Shown: positions 44,216 to 53,234 of the stretch, piece after piece
Layout: each line of letters starts with the position of its first letter
Position numbering within the stretch: position 1 is the first letter of the stretch
Assembly (NCBI GenBank): GCA_964384375.1
Contig: CAYLLN010000006.1
Location: 62,001 to 126,000 of the forward strand
DNA: 64,000 nt
From: CAYLLN01 sp964384375
GTDB lineage: Bacteria; Planctomycetota; Planctomycetia; Pirellulales; Pirellulaceae
Direction: 5' to 3'
Translations under genes and position numbers: made by a program
The notes under the pieces: model-generated
What the model saw: the letters and a program-made list of their open reading frames with translations, nothing else
Databases searched by the model: none
Told to the model about the DNA's origin: nothing

Positions 44216-45507
44216 TACAGGCCGCCTCCCAGGGCATCGCCCAAGTCGCGGACCTGCATCCCGTCGCGCAGGAAGGTGACACCCGCCACGGCAATCCGGT
44301 CGCCGGGGGCCAGGCCGTCGAGCACTTCCACGCGTCCGCCGACTGCTTCGCCGATCTTCACCACGCGGCTGGTCACAGCGCCATCGCTGCCGACGAGCCA
44401 TACGACCTGCTCGCTGCCGGGAGTGCGCTGAATGGCGGAAATCGGAACGAGCGTCCGGCTGCCGAGTGCCGCGGCCCGGCGATAGTTGGCAGTGACGGTG
44501 GCCGTCATGCCGGGAAGAACTTGAATTCCCGGAGGAGCCTGCATGGCAACGCGAACGCGGAAGGTTTGCGTCGTGGGATCGGCAACCTGTGCGACTTCGC
44601 GGATCTCGACGGGAAACTGGATGCCCGGCGCGCCGCTCAGTTCTGCCGATAGTTCGAGAATGTCAGCCGAACCGAGATCGACCGTCATCACGATCTCCGG
44701 CACATCGACGGCGATGTCGAGCTGATCGACGTCCTGAAACTTGACGATCGGCTGCTTGGCTTGCACGGTCTGCCCTTGTTCGGCGAATCGCTGAGCGATC
44801 ACACCATCGAAGGGGGCGCGAAGCGTTGTGTCGTCGAGGTCGATGCTGGCTCGCGTGACGCGGGCTTCCAACCCGCGGACGGTGGCCTCCTGGGCTTCCA
44901 GGTCCTCCTCGCGGGCGATCATCCCTTTTTCCAGCAACTGCACTGCCGCCTCATAGTCTTCCTGAGCGACGCGATAGGCCGTTTGGCTCCGATCCAGCAC
45001 GAGTTGCGAGATGGAGTTGTTCTGCCGCAAGCGGGCGTTCCGTTCGTACTCCGCGCGAGAATTGACGAGCGTCGCCTCGGCGGCCCGCAACTGAGCCTCC
45101 AGCCGGAGACGCTGTTCGGGTCGGTCGCCCGCCCGCAGTGCTGCCAGGGCGGCGCGAGCCTGATCTAGCTGAGCCAGATGATCCTTGAGCGACTGCTCAA
45201 ATTGGTCCTTCCGAATCTGTCCGATCACGTCCCCTTTGGCGACGCGCTGCCCTTCCTTGATGGGGAGCTGAACCAGTTCGCCCCCCACCTGAAACGCAAG
45301 TTCCGCCTTGCGCGAGGCCTCAACGCGGCCGGGGAAGGTCCGGAGAAGTGTTTCGTCCCCTTCCGTGACGACGAACGTCCGGACCGGGCGTCCGGAATCA
45401 CTTGCCGGCGGAGGCGTCTTGCCACAGCCGGCTGCCAAGAGGAAGAAACCGCCAATTCCAGACAGGCCCAGGGCGACGCATCGCCTGGGCCATCGTGTTG
45501 CATCCAT
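44215..45507 (-). CDS. RND periplasmic adaptor lipoprotein
   Basis: 430 residues. Lipobox LLAAGC with the lipidated Cys28, a biotinyl-lipoyl-like half (VGGELVQLPIKEGQRVAKGD), a long helical hairpin (about 90-185), the second half (LRAPFDGVIAQRFAEQGQTV) and the beta-barrel/membrane-proximal region. It would bridge the RND pump to a TolC-type channel. First gene of the minus-strand set. Confidence 0.9.
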   Translation of the reverse strand: MDATRWPRRCVALGLSGIGGFFLLAAGCGKTPPPASDSGRPVRTFVVTEGDETLLRTFPGRVEASRKAELAFQVGGELVQLPIKEGQRVAKGDVIGQIRKDQFEQSLKDHLAQLDQARAALAALRAGDRPEQRLRLEAQLRAAEATLVNSRAEYERNARLRQNNSISQLVLDRSQTAYRVAQEDYEAAVQLLEKGMIAREEDLEAQEATVRGLEARVTRASIDLDDTTLRAPFDGVIAQRFAEQGQTVQAKQPIVKFQDVDQLDIAVDVPEIVMTVDLGSADILELSAELSGAPGIQFPVEIREVAQVADPTTQTFRVRVAMQAPPGIQVLPGMTATVTANYRRAAALGSRTLVPISAIQRTPGSEQVVWLVGSDGAVTSRVVKIGEAVGGRVEVLDGLAPGDRIAVAGVTFLRDGMQVRDLGDALGGGL

Positions 45508-45571
45508 GTTGCCAGCTCACAGGCGACCGGGAGAGCGAATCATTCGACCGGACAGATTGTCGCACACACTG

Positions 45572-46162
45572 TCAGGTCGTGGAAGCGGAATCAGGCAGTT
45601 GCTTCAGCGCGATCGCCAGGGCAATCCACGACCAGCCGTTCAGAATCATGTCGATGCCGAGATACAGGCCGATGAACCAGAGTCCGGATTCGGGCAGATT
45701 CTTGTAAATAAAGACGCCGAGCATCAGCGTGATCCCGCCGTTGAGCAAAACCCAGGGCCAGCCGGGGAAGCGATGGCTGAGCGAGGCGACGACGCGAAAC
45801 AATCCGCCGACCACCATGAAGATCGCGATGATCTTCGTGAGCGTGATCGCGCTGTCGGCCGGGTCGTTAATCATCATGAAGCCAACGACGCCATACAGCA
45901 GGCCGATGAGCAGATGGACGAGCGTGCCACTCCACTTGCCGACAGTGAACGAGTGGATGATCTCGCCGATGCCAGCGCCGAGGAGCAGGAAGCCAAAGAG
46001 CCAGGTGGCGGCTATGGTGATCGTCGTCAGGCAGGCCCAACCGATGGCGATCGAGCCGAGCACGACAAGGGCGATGCCCATGACGAGGAACCAGACCCAG
46101 TGCTCGCGGAGGGCGCGAAGTTCGGGATGCGGACCGGGATCGGCGAAATGCGCGGTGCTCAT
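45572..46162 (-). CDS. HdeD-family (DUF308) membrane protein
   Basis: 196 residues with about six membrane helices in three similar pairs, e.g. HWVWFLVMGIALVVLGSIAI and LIGLLYGVVGFMMINDPADS. The repeated DUF308 pattern is that of HdeD, which contributes to acid resistance in E. coli; the function elsewhere is unclear. ATG 46162 gives a short polar N-terminus. The 250 bases upstream hold no other gene. Confidence 0.8.
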   Translation of the reverse strand: MSTAHFADPGPHPELRALREHWVWFLVMGIALVVLGSIAIGWACLTTITIAATWLFGFLLLGAGIGEIIHSFTVGKWSGTLVHLLIGLLYGVVGFMMINDPADSAITLTKIIAIFMVVGGLFRVVASLSHRFPGWPWVLLNGGITLMLGVFIYKNLPESGLWFIGLYLGIDMILNGWSWIALAIALKQLPDSASTT

Positions 46163-46415
46163 GGTGCGGGCCTCAAGGATTCGAGATGCCAAACTCGGCT
46201 GGATCGGGTCGTTCGGTGGAATACCGACGAGGAGAATCGCCCGAATCGTACGGTATCTAGCAGTATAGCTTGCGGTGCGGGAACGGTGACGGCACTTCGT
46301 CAATCGCTTTCCGCAAGAAAAGATGGACTTTTGCCGGTCAACGCGCTAAAGTGGGAGCCGCTCATCAGGGGTACGGATTGTCCCCGGCGTCCTGTCTGAA
46401 CCATGGGTAGTTCCG

Positions 46416-49271
46416 ATGCGATCCATTCTGCTTGCAGGGGCTCTGCTTGCCGTAATTGCGGGAGACCTGCTTGGCCGTGAGTGGACCGATGACACCGGCA
46501 AATTTCGGGTCGAAGCCGAACTCGTCGCGGTCCGCAACGGCAAGGTGATTCTGGAAAAAGCGGATGGGACGCTGCTCAATATTCCGATCGAGCGGTTGAG
46601 TGCGACGGATCGGGAGTTTTTGAAGTCGTCTGGTACGCCGGTGCCAGTTCCAACGGCTCCGAAGCCAGCGAATGATACGACTGCGGCTACACCTTCGCTG
46701 CAGCCCGCCACTCCCGTTTCTGCCGCCGATTCCGATCTCGCCCAGAAAGCTCATGCCGTCTTCAAAGCCAATTGCTATCGTTGCCACGGCGAAGATGGAG
46801 CGAGTGAAGGAGGTTTCAACTTTGCGCTGAATCTGGAAAAACTGGGCCGCACGCTTGTGAAGCCGCGCAACCCGGGCGGCTCCACACTCTGGCAACGGAT
46901 GGCGGCGACCGACGACAGCGCAATGCCGCCGGCTGGCGAAGACCCCCGCCCCTCGGCTGCCGATCTGGACGTCGTCAAAGCGTGGATCACGGCCGGGGCC
47001 CCGCCGATGGCCTCTGAAATCACGCGCCCCTTTATCACCAACGAGCAAGTCGTCAGCTACATTCTGGCCGATATCAAGCAAGCCACGCCCCGGTCGCAGC
47101 GGTTCCTGCGCTACTTCACGCTCACGCACCTCTACAACGGAGGCGTCTCCGAGGACGAGTTGCAAACCTACCGCAACGCCTTCGCCAAGCTGATCAACAG
47201 CCTGTCGTGGAACACGTCGCTCGTCGTGCCGCAGCCGGTCGATCCGGCTCGCACGGTGCTCCGCGTCGATATCCGTCAGCTCAATTGGAGCAGCGAGTTG
47301 TGGGACGAAGTCGAAGCGGCCAATCCCTATTTCCTGTCGATCGATTCGGCCAACCTCCGGACCTGCTCGGAGGCGACGCAGTGCGAAATGCCCCACGTGC
47401 GCGTCGATTGGTTCGTCTTTGCCGCAAGCAAGCCGCCACTGTATCACACACTCCTCGCGCTGCCGGACACCGACAAGGGGCTGGAGGATTTGCTGCGCGT
47501 GAACGTCGCGGCCAACATCGACCAGGAACAAGCGATTCGGGCTGCGTTCAACCGTTCCGGCGTCTCGCAAAACAACCGGCTGATTGAATGGCACAAGTCC
47601 CCCTACGGCAGCTACTGGAAGAGTTACGACTTCGGCGGCAACACCGGGCCGCAGAACCTCTTCGAGCGGCCGCTGGGACCGGGCGCCGGCAGCGATTCGT
47701 TTCAGCACGACGGCGGCGAGATCATCTTCACCTTGCCGAACGGCTTGCAGGGGTATTTGCTCGTCGATGCCGCCGGCAAGCGGATCGACACCGGGCCGAC
47801 GAGCATCGTTAGCGACCCGAAGCGGCCCGATAAGACCGTGACGAACGGCGTTTCGTGCATGTCGTGTCACTATACCGGCGTCATCACCAAGACCGACGAA
47901 GTCGGGCCGGCAGTGCGGGCCAATCCAAAGGCGTTTGAGAACTCGGCCGATATTCTGGCCCTCTATCGTGACCCGCAAGACCTGAACGCAATCTTCCGCG
48001 AAGACGCTCAACGTTTTGATGCGGCTCTCGACAAACTCGGCATCGCCAGCCAAAGCCGCGGTGGCGAACCGGTTTCGGCGATGGCGCTTCGCTTCGAACA
48101 GGAACTCGACCTGGCGATGACGGCCTGCGAGTTCGGCCTCTCGCCGCAGGAATTTGAAAAGCGACTCGTGCGGGCGGAAACAACGGGGCGGCTGTTCGCG
48201 CCGCTGCGCATTCCTGGCGGCACGATTAAGCGGGATGTCTTCGCTACGACGTTCGGCCAGGCAGCGATCGAATTCCGACTTAGTTCCGAAGGCGTCGCGA
48301 GCGGCACGTTCGCCGCGACGTTCACTCCGCAGGTTCGCCTGCCGGCCACGGAGGGCAACAAGCCGGGCGAGGTGCGACGGTTCAAGGACCTGTCGTGGGG
48401 GGTGGATTCCATTTCGTTTTCGCCGAGCGGGGGCTACGTAGCGGCCGGCAAGCCGGACAGAGCTTTGCTCGTGTTTGACGCTCTGGAGAACCGACAATCG
48501 GACGGGCTCACCAAGCTCGAAATTCTGGGCCAGGTGACGGCTTGTTACTTCGTGCCAGGAACGTCGCGGCTGCTTGTTGGTGGGTACTCGGGCCACGTGG
48601 CCATCTATGAGATCGACAAGAGTGGGAAGCTGAAGGAGAAGGGGCAGTTTGCCGGACACTCGAAGGAACTCAAGTGCTTTGCCACCTCGGGCGACGGCCG
48701 ATTGGCCGTGTCGGGCGGGCGAGATCTGCGACTGCGACTGTGGGAGATCGATTCCGGCCGCGAAGTGGCGGCCTTTTCCGGCGGCTTCGATGGGATCATC
48801 AAAGCCTGCTACATCGCGCGTAACGGACGCACGGCCATGGCGACCGATGGCGCCACGCTGCTCACTGTCGATCTCTCGAAGCGGGAAGCCACAGCGACCG
48901 CCAAGCTGACCGGCTCGTGGGCCGCGGGCCAGGCAGCGGCGTTCTCCCCCGACGGTTCGCTCGTCGCGGTCGGCGACAGCTACGCGATACGAGTCTTTGA
49001 AACAGCCACGGGCAAGGAGCGGCCGGTGCTGCAGGACAACGACATCCAGTGGAGCATGACCTTTACGCCCGACGGCACGCGACTGCTTTCTGGAGGGAAC
49101 GGCCGCGTCAACGTGTGGGACGTGCGCAGCGGCCGCAAGATCTATTCACAGTCGATGGATGACGGTGGCTACATTCAGGCATTGGCCGCTTCGCCCGACA
49201 ATAAGCATGCCGCTGCGATGGCAGCCCGGCGTGACCTTCTGGTCTTTCGGCTCCCCGATCCGGAGCGGTGA
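46416..49271 (+). CDS. Secreted SHD1 / cytochrome c / WD40 fusion protein
   Basis: 951 residues. Signal peptide (about 1-20); SHD1 domain (about 21-70: REWTDDTGKFRVEAELVAVR); Pro/Thr linker; a cytochrome c domain with CYRCH at 120-124 and an MPP that could give the distal Met; a middle region of about 300 residues; a second CMSCH near 480; a 100-residue linker; and a C-terminal WD40-like propeller (about 650-950). This looks like a planctomycete periplasmic or cell-surface redox protein, with two heme c sites and a protein-binding propeller. Its electron partners are unknown. Confidence 0.82.
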   Translation: MRSILLAGALLAVIAGDLLGREWTDDTGKFRVEAELVAVRNGKVILEKADGTLLNIPIERLSATDREFLKSSGTPVPVPTAPKPANDTTAATPSLQPATPVSAADSDLAQKAHAVFKANCYRCHGEDGASEGGFNFALNLEKLGRTLVKPRNPGGSTLWQRMAATDDSAMPPAGEDPRPSAADLDVVKAWITAGAPPMASEITRPFITNEQVVSYILADIKQATPRSQRFLRYFTLTHLYNGGVSEDELQTYRNAFAKLINSLSWNTSLVVPQPVDPARTVLRVDIRQLNWSSELWDEVEAANPYFLSIDSANLRTCSEATQCEMPHVRVDWFVFAASKPPLYHTLLALPDTDKGLEDLLRVNVAANIDQEQAIRAAFNRSGVSQNNRLIEWHKSPYGSYWKSYDFGGNTGPQNLFERPLGPGAGSDSFQHDGGEIIFTLPNGLQGYLLVDAAGKRIDTGPTSIVSDPKRPDKTVTNGVSCMSCHYTGVITKTDEVGPAVRANPKAFENSADILALYRDPQDLNAIFREDAQRFDAALDKLGIASQSRGGEPVSAMALRFEQELDLAMTACEFGLSPQEFEKRLVRAETTGRLFAPLRIPGGTIKRDVFATTFGQAAIEFRLSSEGVASGTFAATFTPQVRLPATEGNKPGEVRRFKDLSWGVDSISFSPSGGYVAAGKPDRALLVFDALENRQSDGLTKLEILGQVTACYFVPGTSRLLVGGYSGHVAIYEIDKSGKLKEKGQFAGHSKELKCFATSGDGRLAVSGGRDLRLRLWEIDSGREVAAFSGGFDGIIKACYIARNGRTAMATDGATLLTVDLSKREATATAKLTGSWAAGQAAAFSPDGSLVAVGDSYAIRVFETATGKERPVLQDNDIQWSMTFTPDGTRLLSGGNGRVNVWDVRSGRKIYSQSMDDGGYIQALAASPDNKHAAAMAARRDLLVFRLPDPER

Positions 49272-49287
49272 AACGCTAGTGGGAGTA

Positions 49288-49339
49288 TGTCGTCGTTCGC
49301 TCCGCGAACGAACGTCCTTTCGCGGAGCGAAAGGCGACA
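49288..49339. repeat. Compound palindromic element (outer IR, two inner hairpins)
   Basis: Inner hairpins GTTCGC-TCC-GCGAAC (49295-49309) and CTTTCGC-GGA-GCGAAAG (49317-49333) are enclosed by TGTCG (49288) and CGACA (to 49339). The same architecture occurs at 57736 and 63413. It lies between the fusion-protein gene and the next gene. Confidence 0.65.
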
Positions 49340-49411
49340 ATGAAGAGGGTGCCGCGCTATAATGGCGTGCTTCAGACCTCTCGCCGTCCCTCTCTCTTGG
49401 AAGCCCTCTCC

Positions 49412-50305
49412 ATGTTCCCGACCCGTCGTGCTTTCCTCGCCGCCACCGCGGCTGCCGCTTCTGTACCCGTGTTCTCCTCGCAGGCTCATGCGGCCGACGA
49501 CGTCACGCCTGATCCGGCCAAGCCCGGCAAGACGAAGAACACCAAATTTGCCGTCAACTGCGAGATGTGGTGGGGGAAGCTGCCGTTTCTCGAACGCCTG
49601 AAACAGGCGGCGGCACTCGGCTTTCCGGCGGTCGAGTTCTGGCCGCATCAAGGGAAGGACATTCCCGCCGTCGCCAAGCTCTGTGAAGAGCTGAACCTCG
49701 AAATCGCTCAGTTCACGGCCTGGGGCTTTCGGCCGGGCATGAACGATCCGAAGCAAGAGGACGCGTTCGTCAAGGCGATCGAAGAAGGTTGCCAGGTCGC
49801 CCACGAACTCAAATGCCGCAAGATGTGCGTGGTCGCGGGCGATAATCAGCCCGGCATGACGAAAGACCAGATGCACGAGCAGTGCATCAAGGCGCTCAAG
49901 CGAGCCGCTCCGATCGCGGAGCGCGAAAAGGTGATGCTGATTCTTGAGCCGATGAACGGCCGTGTCGATCATCCGGGCCATTGCCTGTACGGCAGCGAGG
50001 ACGCCGTGAAGATCTGCAAAGCCGTCAACAGCCCGATGGTGAAGATCAATTGGGATCTGTACCACATGCAGATCGCCGAGGGGGATCTCTGCGGCCGCAT
50101 GAAAGACGGCTTTGCATGGGCTGGCTACTACCAGCTTGCCGACCATCCCGGCCGGAACGAGCCCGGAACTGGCGAGATCAACTACAGCCGCGTGCTGCGG
50201 GCGATGAAGGAACTCGGCTATAGCGACAGCGTCGGACTGGAACTGCGGCCCAAGACGACGGAACTGGCGGCGGCGATCGCGGTGAATAAGGCGGATCAGT
50301 GGTGA
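49412..50305 (+). CDS. Tat-exported hydroxypyruvate isomerase-like TIM-barrel protein
   Basis: 297 residues. A twin-arginine signal (TRRAFLAATAAAASVP, arginines 5-6) is followed by an AP endonuclease 2-type xylose-isomerase-like barrel: FPAVEFWPHQGKD, LILEPMNGRVDHPGH, KINWDLYHMQIAEGD and GLELRPKT. The glutamates and histidines match the metal-binding site of the hydroxypyruvate isomerase/sugar epimerase family. Folded export suggests a metal-containing periplasmic enzyme. ATG 49412 is used because the Tat motif follows it directly; an upstream ATG at 49340 is not plausible. Confidence 0.82.
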   Translation: MFPTRRAFLAATAAAASVPVFSSQAHAADDVTPDPAKPGKTKNTKFAVNCEMWWGKLPFLERLKQAAALGFPAVEFWPHQGKDIPAVAKLCEELNLEIAQFTAWGFRPGMNDPKQEDAFVKAIEEGCQVAHELKCRKMCVVAGDNQPGMTKDQMHEQCIKALKRAAPIAEREKVMLILEPMNGRVDHPGHCLYGSEDAVKICKAVNSPMVKINWDLYHMQIAEGDLCGRMKDGFAWAGYYQLADHPGRNEPGTGEINYSRVLRAMKELGYSDSVGLELRPKTTELAAAIAVNKADQW

Positions 50306-50327
50306 GCCGGAATCGGCAGACGATTGC

Positions 50328-51149
50328 ATGGCGACCAACCGCTACCTAGTTGCTTTCGTGCTGGGGCCTCTCTTGGCGCTCTCGTGGTTGCTGTTGATCG
50401 TCGTCGAGCCGGATGGACCGCCAACGAGGCTAACCACGGCCGTCATCATCGGCTACATCCTTGGCACACAGTTCGGCCAGACGACGCTCGCCGCCGCCTG
50501 GACTGCGTTCGGACCCGCGCCGCTCTTGTGGCGTTTGCCCTTGTCACTGGCTTGGATCGGTGTGCTTTCGGTCGCACTCTTGGTCAACCTCACTCTGCAC
50601 AAAGAACCGGCTGGGGTTGTCGTGCTCGTGATCGCCATCTGCCTGCTGGCACAATGGATCGCCGTGCAAATCCCGCTATGGGGGCTGGCCATCGGCTACG
50701 GCCTGCGCCTGCGGCACGACAGCGATCCTCCCGAAACGCCCCGCGACCGGCAGTTCGGCATTCGACAAGTGATGATCCTGACATTCATCGTGGCGGTGGT
50801 CCTGGGCGTCTGCCGGATGGTCGTCCTGCGCTCGGCTCAGCACTTCGGCGGTTCCAGCCTGGCCGAAGGTTGGTTTTTTGCCTTCCTGGCGGTGGCGGGA
50901 ATCGTCATGACCTTTCCGCTCCTCCTGGCGGCCCTGTTGCCGCGGTTTTCGCTGGTTGCCGTGATCGGGGCGCTGGCACTCATCACGATTGGAACTTGGT
51001 TCGAGTTCCCTCTGGCCGCCATGGTTCCCGGTAGCCCTGGCGGAGGGAACCTCGGTCCCGTGGCCTGGATCAACGCCTTTCAAGCCGCCTGGGTGCTGTC
51101 GGTTGTGGCCATCCTACGCTTTTGCGGTTACGGCATCGGCAGGGCGTAA
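50328..51149 (+). CDS. Multi-span membrane protein of unknown function
   Basis: 273 residues with about seven hydrophobic segments in two blocks divided by a short charged loop (RLRHDSDPPETPRDRQ) and the motif QFGIRQVMILTFIVAVVLG. The motif is common in unannotated planctomycete membrane proteins. No functional residues are recognised. It starts 22 bases after the isomerase-like gene and may be cotranscribed. Confidence 0.6.
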   Translation: MATNRYLVAFVLGPLLALSWLLLIVVEPDGPPTRLTTAVIIGYILGTQFGQTTLAAAWTAFGPAPLLWRLPLSLAWIGVLSVALLVNLTLHKEPAGVVVLVIAICLLAQWIAVQIPLWGLAIGYGLRLRHDSDPPETPRDRQFGIRQVMILTFIVAVVLGVCRMVVLRSAQHFGGSSLAEGWFFAFLAVAGIVMTFPLLLAALLPRFSLVAVIGALALITIGTWFEFPLAAMVPGSPGGGNLGPVAWINAFQAAWVLSVVAILRFCGYGIGRA

Positions 51150-51326
51150 GGCGTGAGTCCCTTTGCTATCAAAGCCAGCTAGCGGGGACTGCCGTTACGC
51201 GGCGAGCAATTCCCGTAAAACTTTGCCGCTTGGCGAAAGTTCGCGGCCGCGTCGTCCGATAATTGACCGTGACGTTCGTATCGACTTTGACGCCTGTGCC
51301 GGTCGTGCGGCCTTGGGAGCCTTCTC

Positions 51327-51569
51327 GTGATCAAGAATACTTCGACTCGCTGGCTGAATGCGACCCTTTGCACCCTGAGCCTGGGACTGGCGGCCGTCGC
51401 CAGCACTGGATGCCAAGGCACCTACGGCGGGCAGACGCTCCCCAGCCCGTATTACATCCAGGACGACATCCAGTACTTCCCGCCGGGCCCCGAGTTCAAG
51501 CTCTCGCGTGAGGCGGCGGCGCAGAAGGCGTACAAAGCCGATCTCGAAGCCCAGCAGCGCGGCCAGTAA
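51327..51569 (+). CDS. Small lipoprotein of unknown function
   Basis: 80 residues from GTG 51327, which follows GGGAG at good spacing. The lipobox is AVASTGC with Cys29. The mature part is short and polar (Tyr/Pro-rich, then an Ala/Gln-rich helix). No domain is known. Confidence 0.65.
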   Translation: MIKNTSTRWLNATLCTLSLGLAAVASTGCQGTYGGQTLPSPYYIQDDIQYFPPGPEFKLSREAAAQKAYKADLEAQQRGQ

Positions 51570-51578
51570 GCAACAAAG

Positions 51579-51597
51579 CCCCGACCAGTGGTCGGGG
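51579..51597 (+). terminator. Hairpin terminator after the small lipoprotein
   Basis: CCCCGACC-AGT-GGTCGGGG forms an 8-bp stem 9 bases after the stop. It is followed by TGAATTTT, a poor T-run. Confidence 0.6.
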
Positions 51598-51650
51598 TGA
51601 ATTTTGGCCAGACGATGGGGAAACGCGATTCAGTGCGATTGCCCTCCACA

Positions 51651-51669
51651 CCCTGACCAATGGTCAGGG
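51651..51669. terminator. Hairpin at the 3' end of the thioredoxin-like gene
   Basis: CCCTGACC-AAT-GGTCAGGG is an 8-bp stem 3 bases after the minus-strand stop. No T-run follows, so it may act as a pausing or stabilising element. It is similar in sequence to the neighbouring hairpin at 51579. Confidence 0.5.
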
Positions 51670-51672
51670 CTT

Positions 51673-52230
51673 TCACGCCTCCTCGGCCAGCAATTCTTCT
51701 ACGCGCTGGTCGATGTCCGTCGGCTTCTCTTTCCATTCGTATCGCATCTTGCCCGAGCGGTCGTACAGGCGGAATTGGGGGAGCGCCTCAAACTGGAAAG
51801 CGTTTGCAACTTCCTGCCCAACATCGTCGTAGTCGGAGAGCAGGTTGTCGAAGTCGGCACGGTGATCGGCTAGGAACTGCTCGACTTTCGGCTTGTCTTC
51901 CAGCAGGTCGAAACTGACGGCAATCGTCGCCAGTCCTTTGGCTTTGTGCCTGTTGTGCGTTTCGACGGTGTGCGGGAAAAACTCGACGCACGATTCGCAC
52001 CAGGTTGCCCAATAATCGACGAAGACGACTTTTCCCTTGTGAGCGGCAATCATCTCGGCGAGTTTCTTCTCGTCGCCGACATGGAGCATCACCGCAGCCT
52101 GTGGCGCCTTCTCGCCTGCGCTCTTCGCGCCCTTATCAACGGGCAGTGCATCTGACTCCATGACGGAGGACTGACAGCCCGCGACGAGGATCGCAGCGAA
52201 CATCAGGAGCGCAAATCGGAAGGCAGGCAT
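51673..52230 (-). CDS. Thioredoxin-like lipoprotein (TlpA type)
   Basis: 185 residues: lipobox LVAGC (Cys19), a linker, then a thioredoxin fold with VDYWATWCESC giving the redox pair Cys78/Cys81 and a cis-proline in EALPQF. Such proteins reduce or oxidise partners in the periplasm, often for cytochrome c maturation. Two c-type heme sites occur in the window, but a direct link is inference. Confidence 0.8.
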   Translation of the reverse strand: MPAFRFALLMFAAILVAGCQSSVMESDALPVDKGAKSAGEKAPQAAVMLHVGDEKKLAEMIAAHKGKVVFVDYWATWCESCVEFFPHTVETHNRHKAKGLATIAVSFDLLEDKPKVEQFLADHRADFDNLLSDYDDVGQEVANAFQFEALPQFRLYDRSGKMRYEWKEKPTDIDQRVEELLAEEA

Positions 52231-52264
52231 GAGAGGAAGGAATCTTCGCAGAGGTGTGATCGAG

Positions 52265-52320
52265 CGCGACTACTGGTCGCGGCTATGTATTTGGATGCCG
52301 CGAGAGATGCTCGCGCTACC
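52265..52320. repeat. Intergenic palindromic element, copy B
   Basis: Opens with the 21-base unit also found at 17531 (19 of 21 identical), giving the hairpin GCGAC/GTCGC, followed by a GCGAG/CTCGC hairpin at about 52300-52316. Element sits between the two redox-protein genes. Confidence 0.6.
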
Positions 52321-52323
52321 AAC

Positions 52324-52360
52324 AAAAAACCGCCACCACGGGAAGGCCCCGCAGTGGCGG
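52324..52360 (-). terminator. Rho-independent terminator
   Basis: On the minus strand CCGCCAC, a 17-base loop and GTGGCGG are followed by TTTTTT. It lies 24 bases after the stop of the peroxiredoxin-like gene. The loop could fold further on itself. Confidence 0.75.
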
Positions 52361-52384
52361 ATCTGGGTCGTTAATAAGTACCGC

Positions 52385-52957
52385 TTACTTATTGGCAATG
52401 CCGCAACCGACGGCCCTCGTGTTGGTCACTTCGACCTTCTTGCCGGCCAGGATCGCCTCGACCGCGTCAATCACGTAGTGCTTGCTCGGCTTGGTCTGGC
52501 TGTCGTCGAACGCGCCGACGTAGGCGACCTTATGGGCGCCGTCGAGCACGAAGATGTGTGGCGTGACCTTGGCGCCGTATTCGGTCGCCGACTTGCCGCT
52601 AGCGTCGAAGATGTAAGGGAAGTTGAAGCCCTTTTCTTCCGCGCGGGTTTTCATCACAGCCAGGTCTTCGCGGGCCTTGTTCGCGTTGATGGCGATAAAC
52701 TTCACCCCCTTCTCGCCGTACTTCTTCTGGAACTCAACGAACCGGTCTTCATAGGCCACCGCAACCGGGCATTGGTTGCAGGTGAAGCAGACCACGATCG
52801 CCTTGGCATCCTTCATGCCATCGAGGCTGTATTCCTTGCCGTCGGTCCCCGGCAGAGCCTTGAACTCGGGGGCCTTCGCGCCGATTTCTAGCTCGACAGC
52901 AAACGCGGGGGCGCACAGCGCCACGATCGACAACGCGAGAAATGTGCGACAAATCAT
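52385..52957 (-). CDS. Periplasmic peroxiredoxin/thioredoxin-like protein
   Basis: 190 residues with a signal peptide (cleaved near AFA, residue 20). The active region CFTCNQCPVAVAYEDR has Cys57, Cys60 and Cys63, as in the PRX-like AhpC/TSA group rather than classical thioredoxin. A later cis-proline is in KVTPHIFVLD. It probably handles peroxides or thiols outside the cytoplasm. The promoter region is in the 277 bases upstream, where no gene was found. Confidence 0.8.
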   Translation of the reverse strand: MICRTFLALSIVALCAPAFAVELEIGAKAPEFKALPGTDGKEYSLDGMKDAKAIVVCFTCNQCPVAVAYEDRFVEFQKKYGEKGVKFIAINANKAREDLAVMKTRAEEKGFNFPYIFDASGKSATEYGAKVTPHIFVLDGAHKVAYVGAFDDSQTKPSKHYVIDAVEAILAGKKVEVTNTRAVGCGIANK

Positions 52958-53234
52958 GCGAACACTCCTAAAGATGGGAAACTCCGTTCTTCGCTAGCTA
53001 GGTGCCGCGGCAACACCGCCGGGCGAATGTTTCGTGTTTGCTTACGCAGCCGAATGCGACCGGTTCGGGAAGTGACAGAACGTTTGCCGAAACTTCACCG
53101 TGTCGAACTCTGGGCAAACGGGGAGGGAAATATCGGCGAGAACTTGAGCGACGTGAAAAAGTTGGTTTGATTTTAGGGGTAGCACTCGAAATGTCAACTA
53201 TTTCAATGGCCCCCGTTGGTGGTAGGGTGAAAGG

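Noticed and set aside
46365..48659. 764-residue minus-strand open frame
   Set aside because: Shadow of the SHD1/cytochrome c/WD40 gene, which has two CxxCH sites and a signal peptide.
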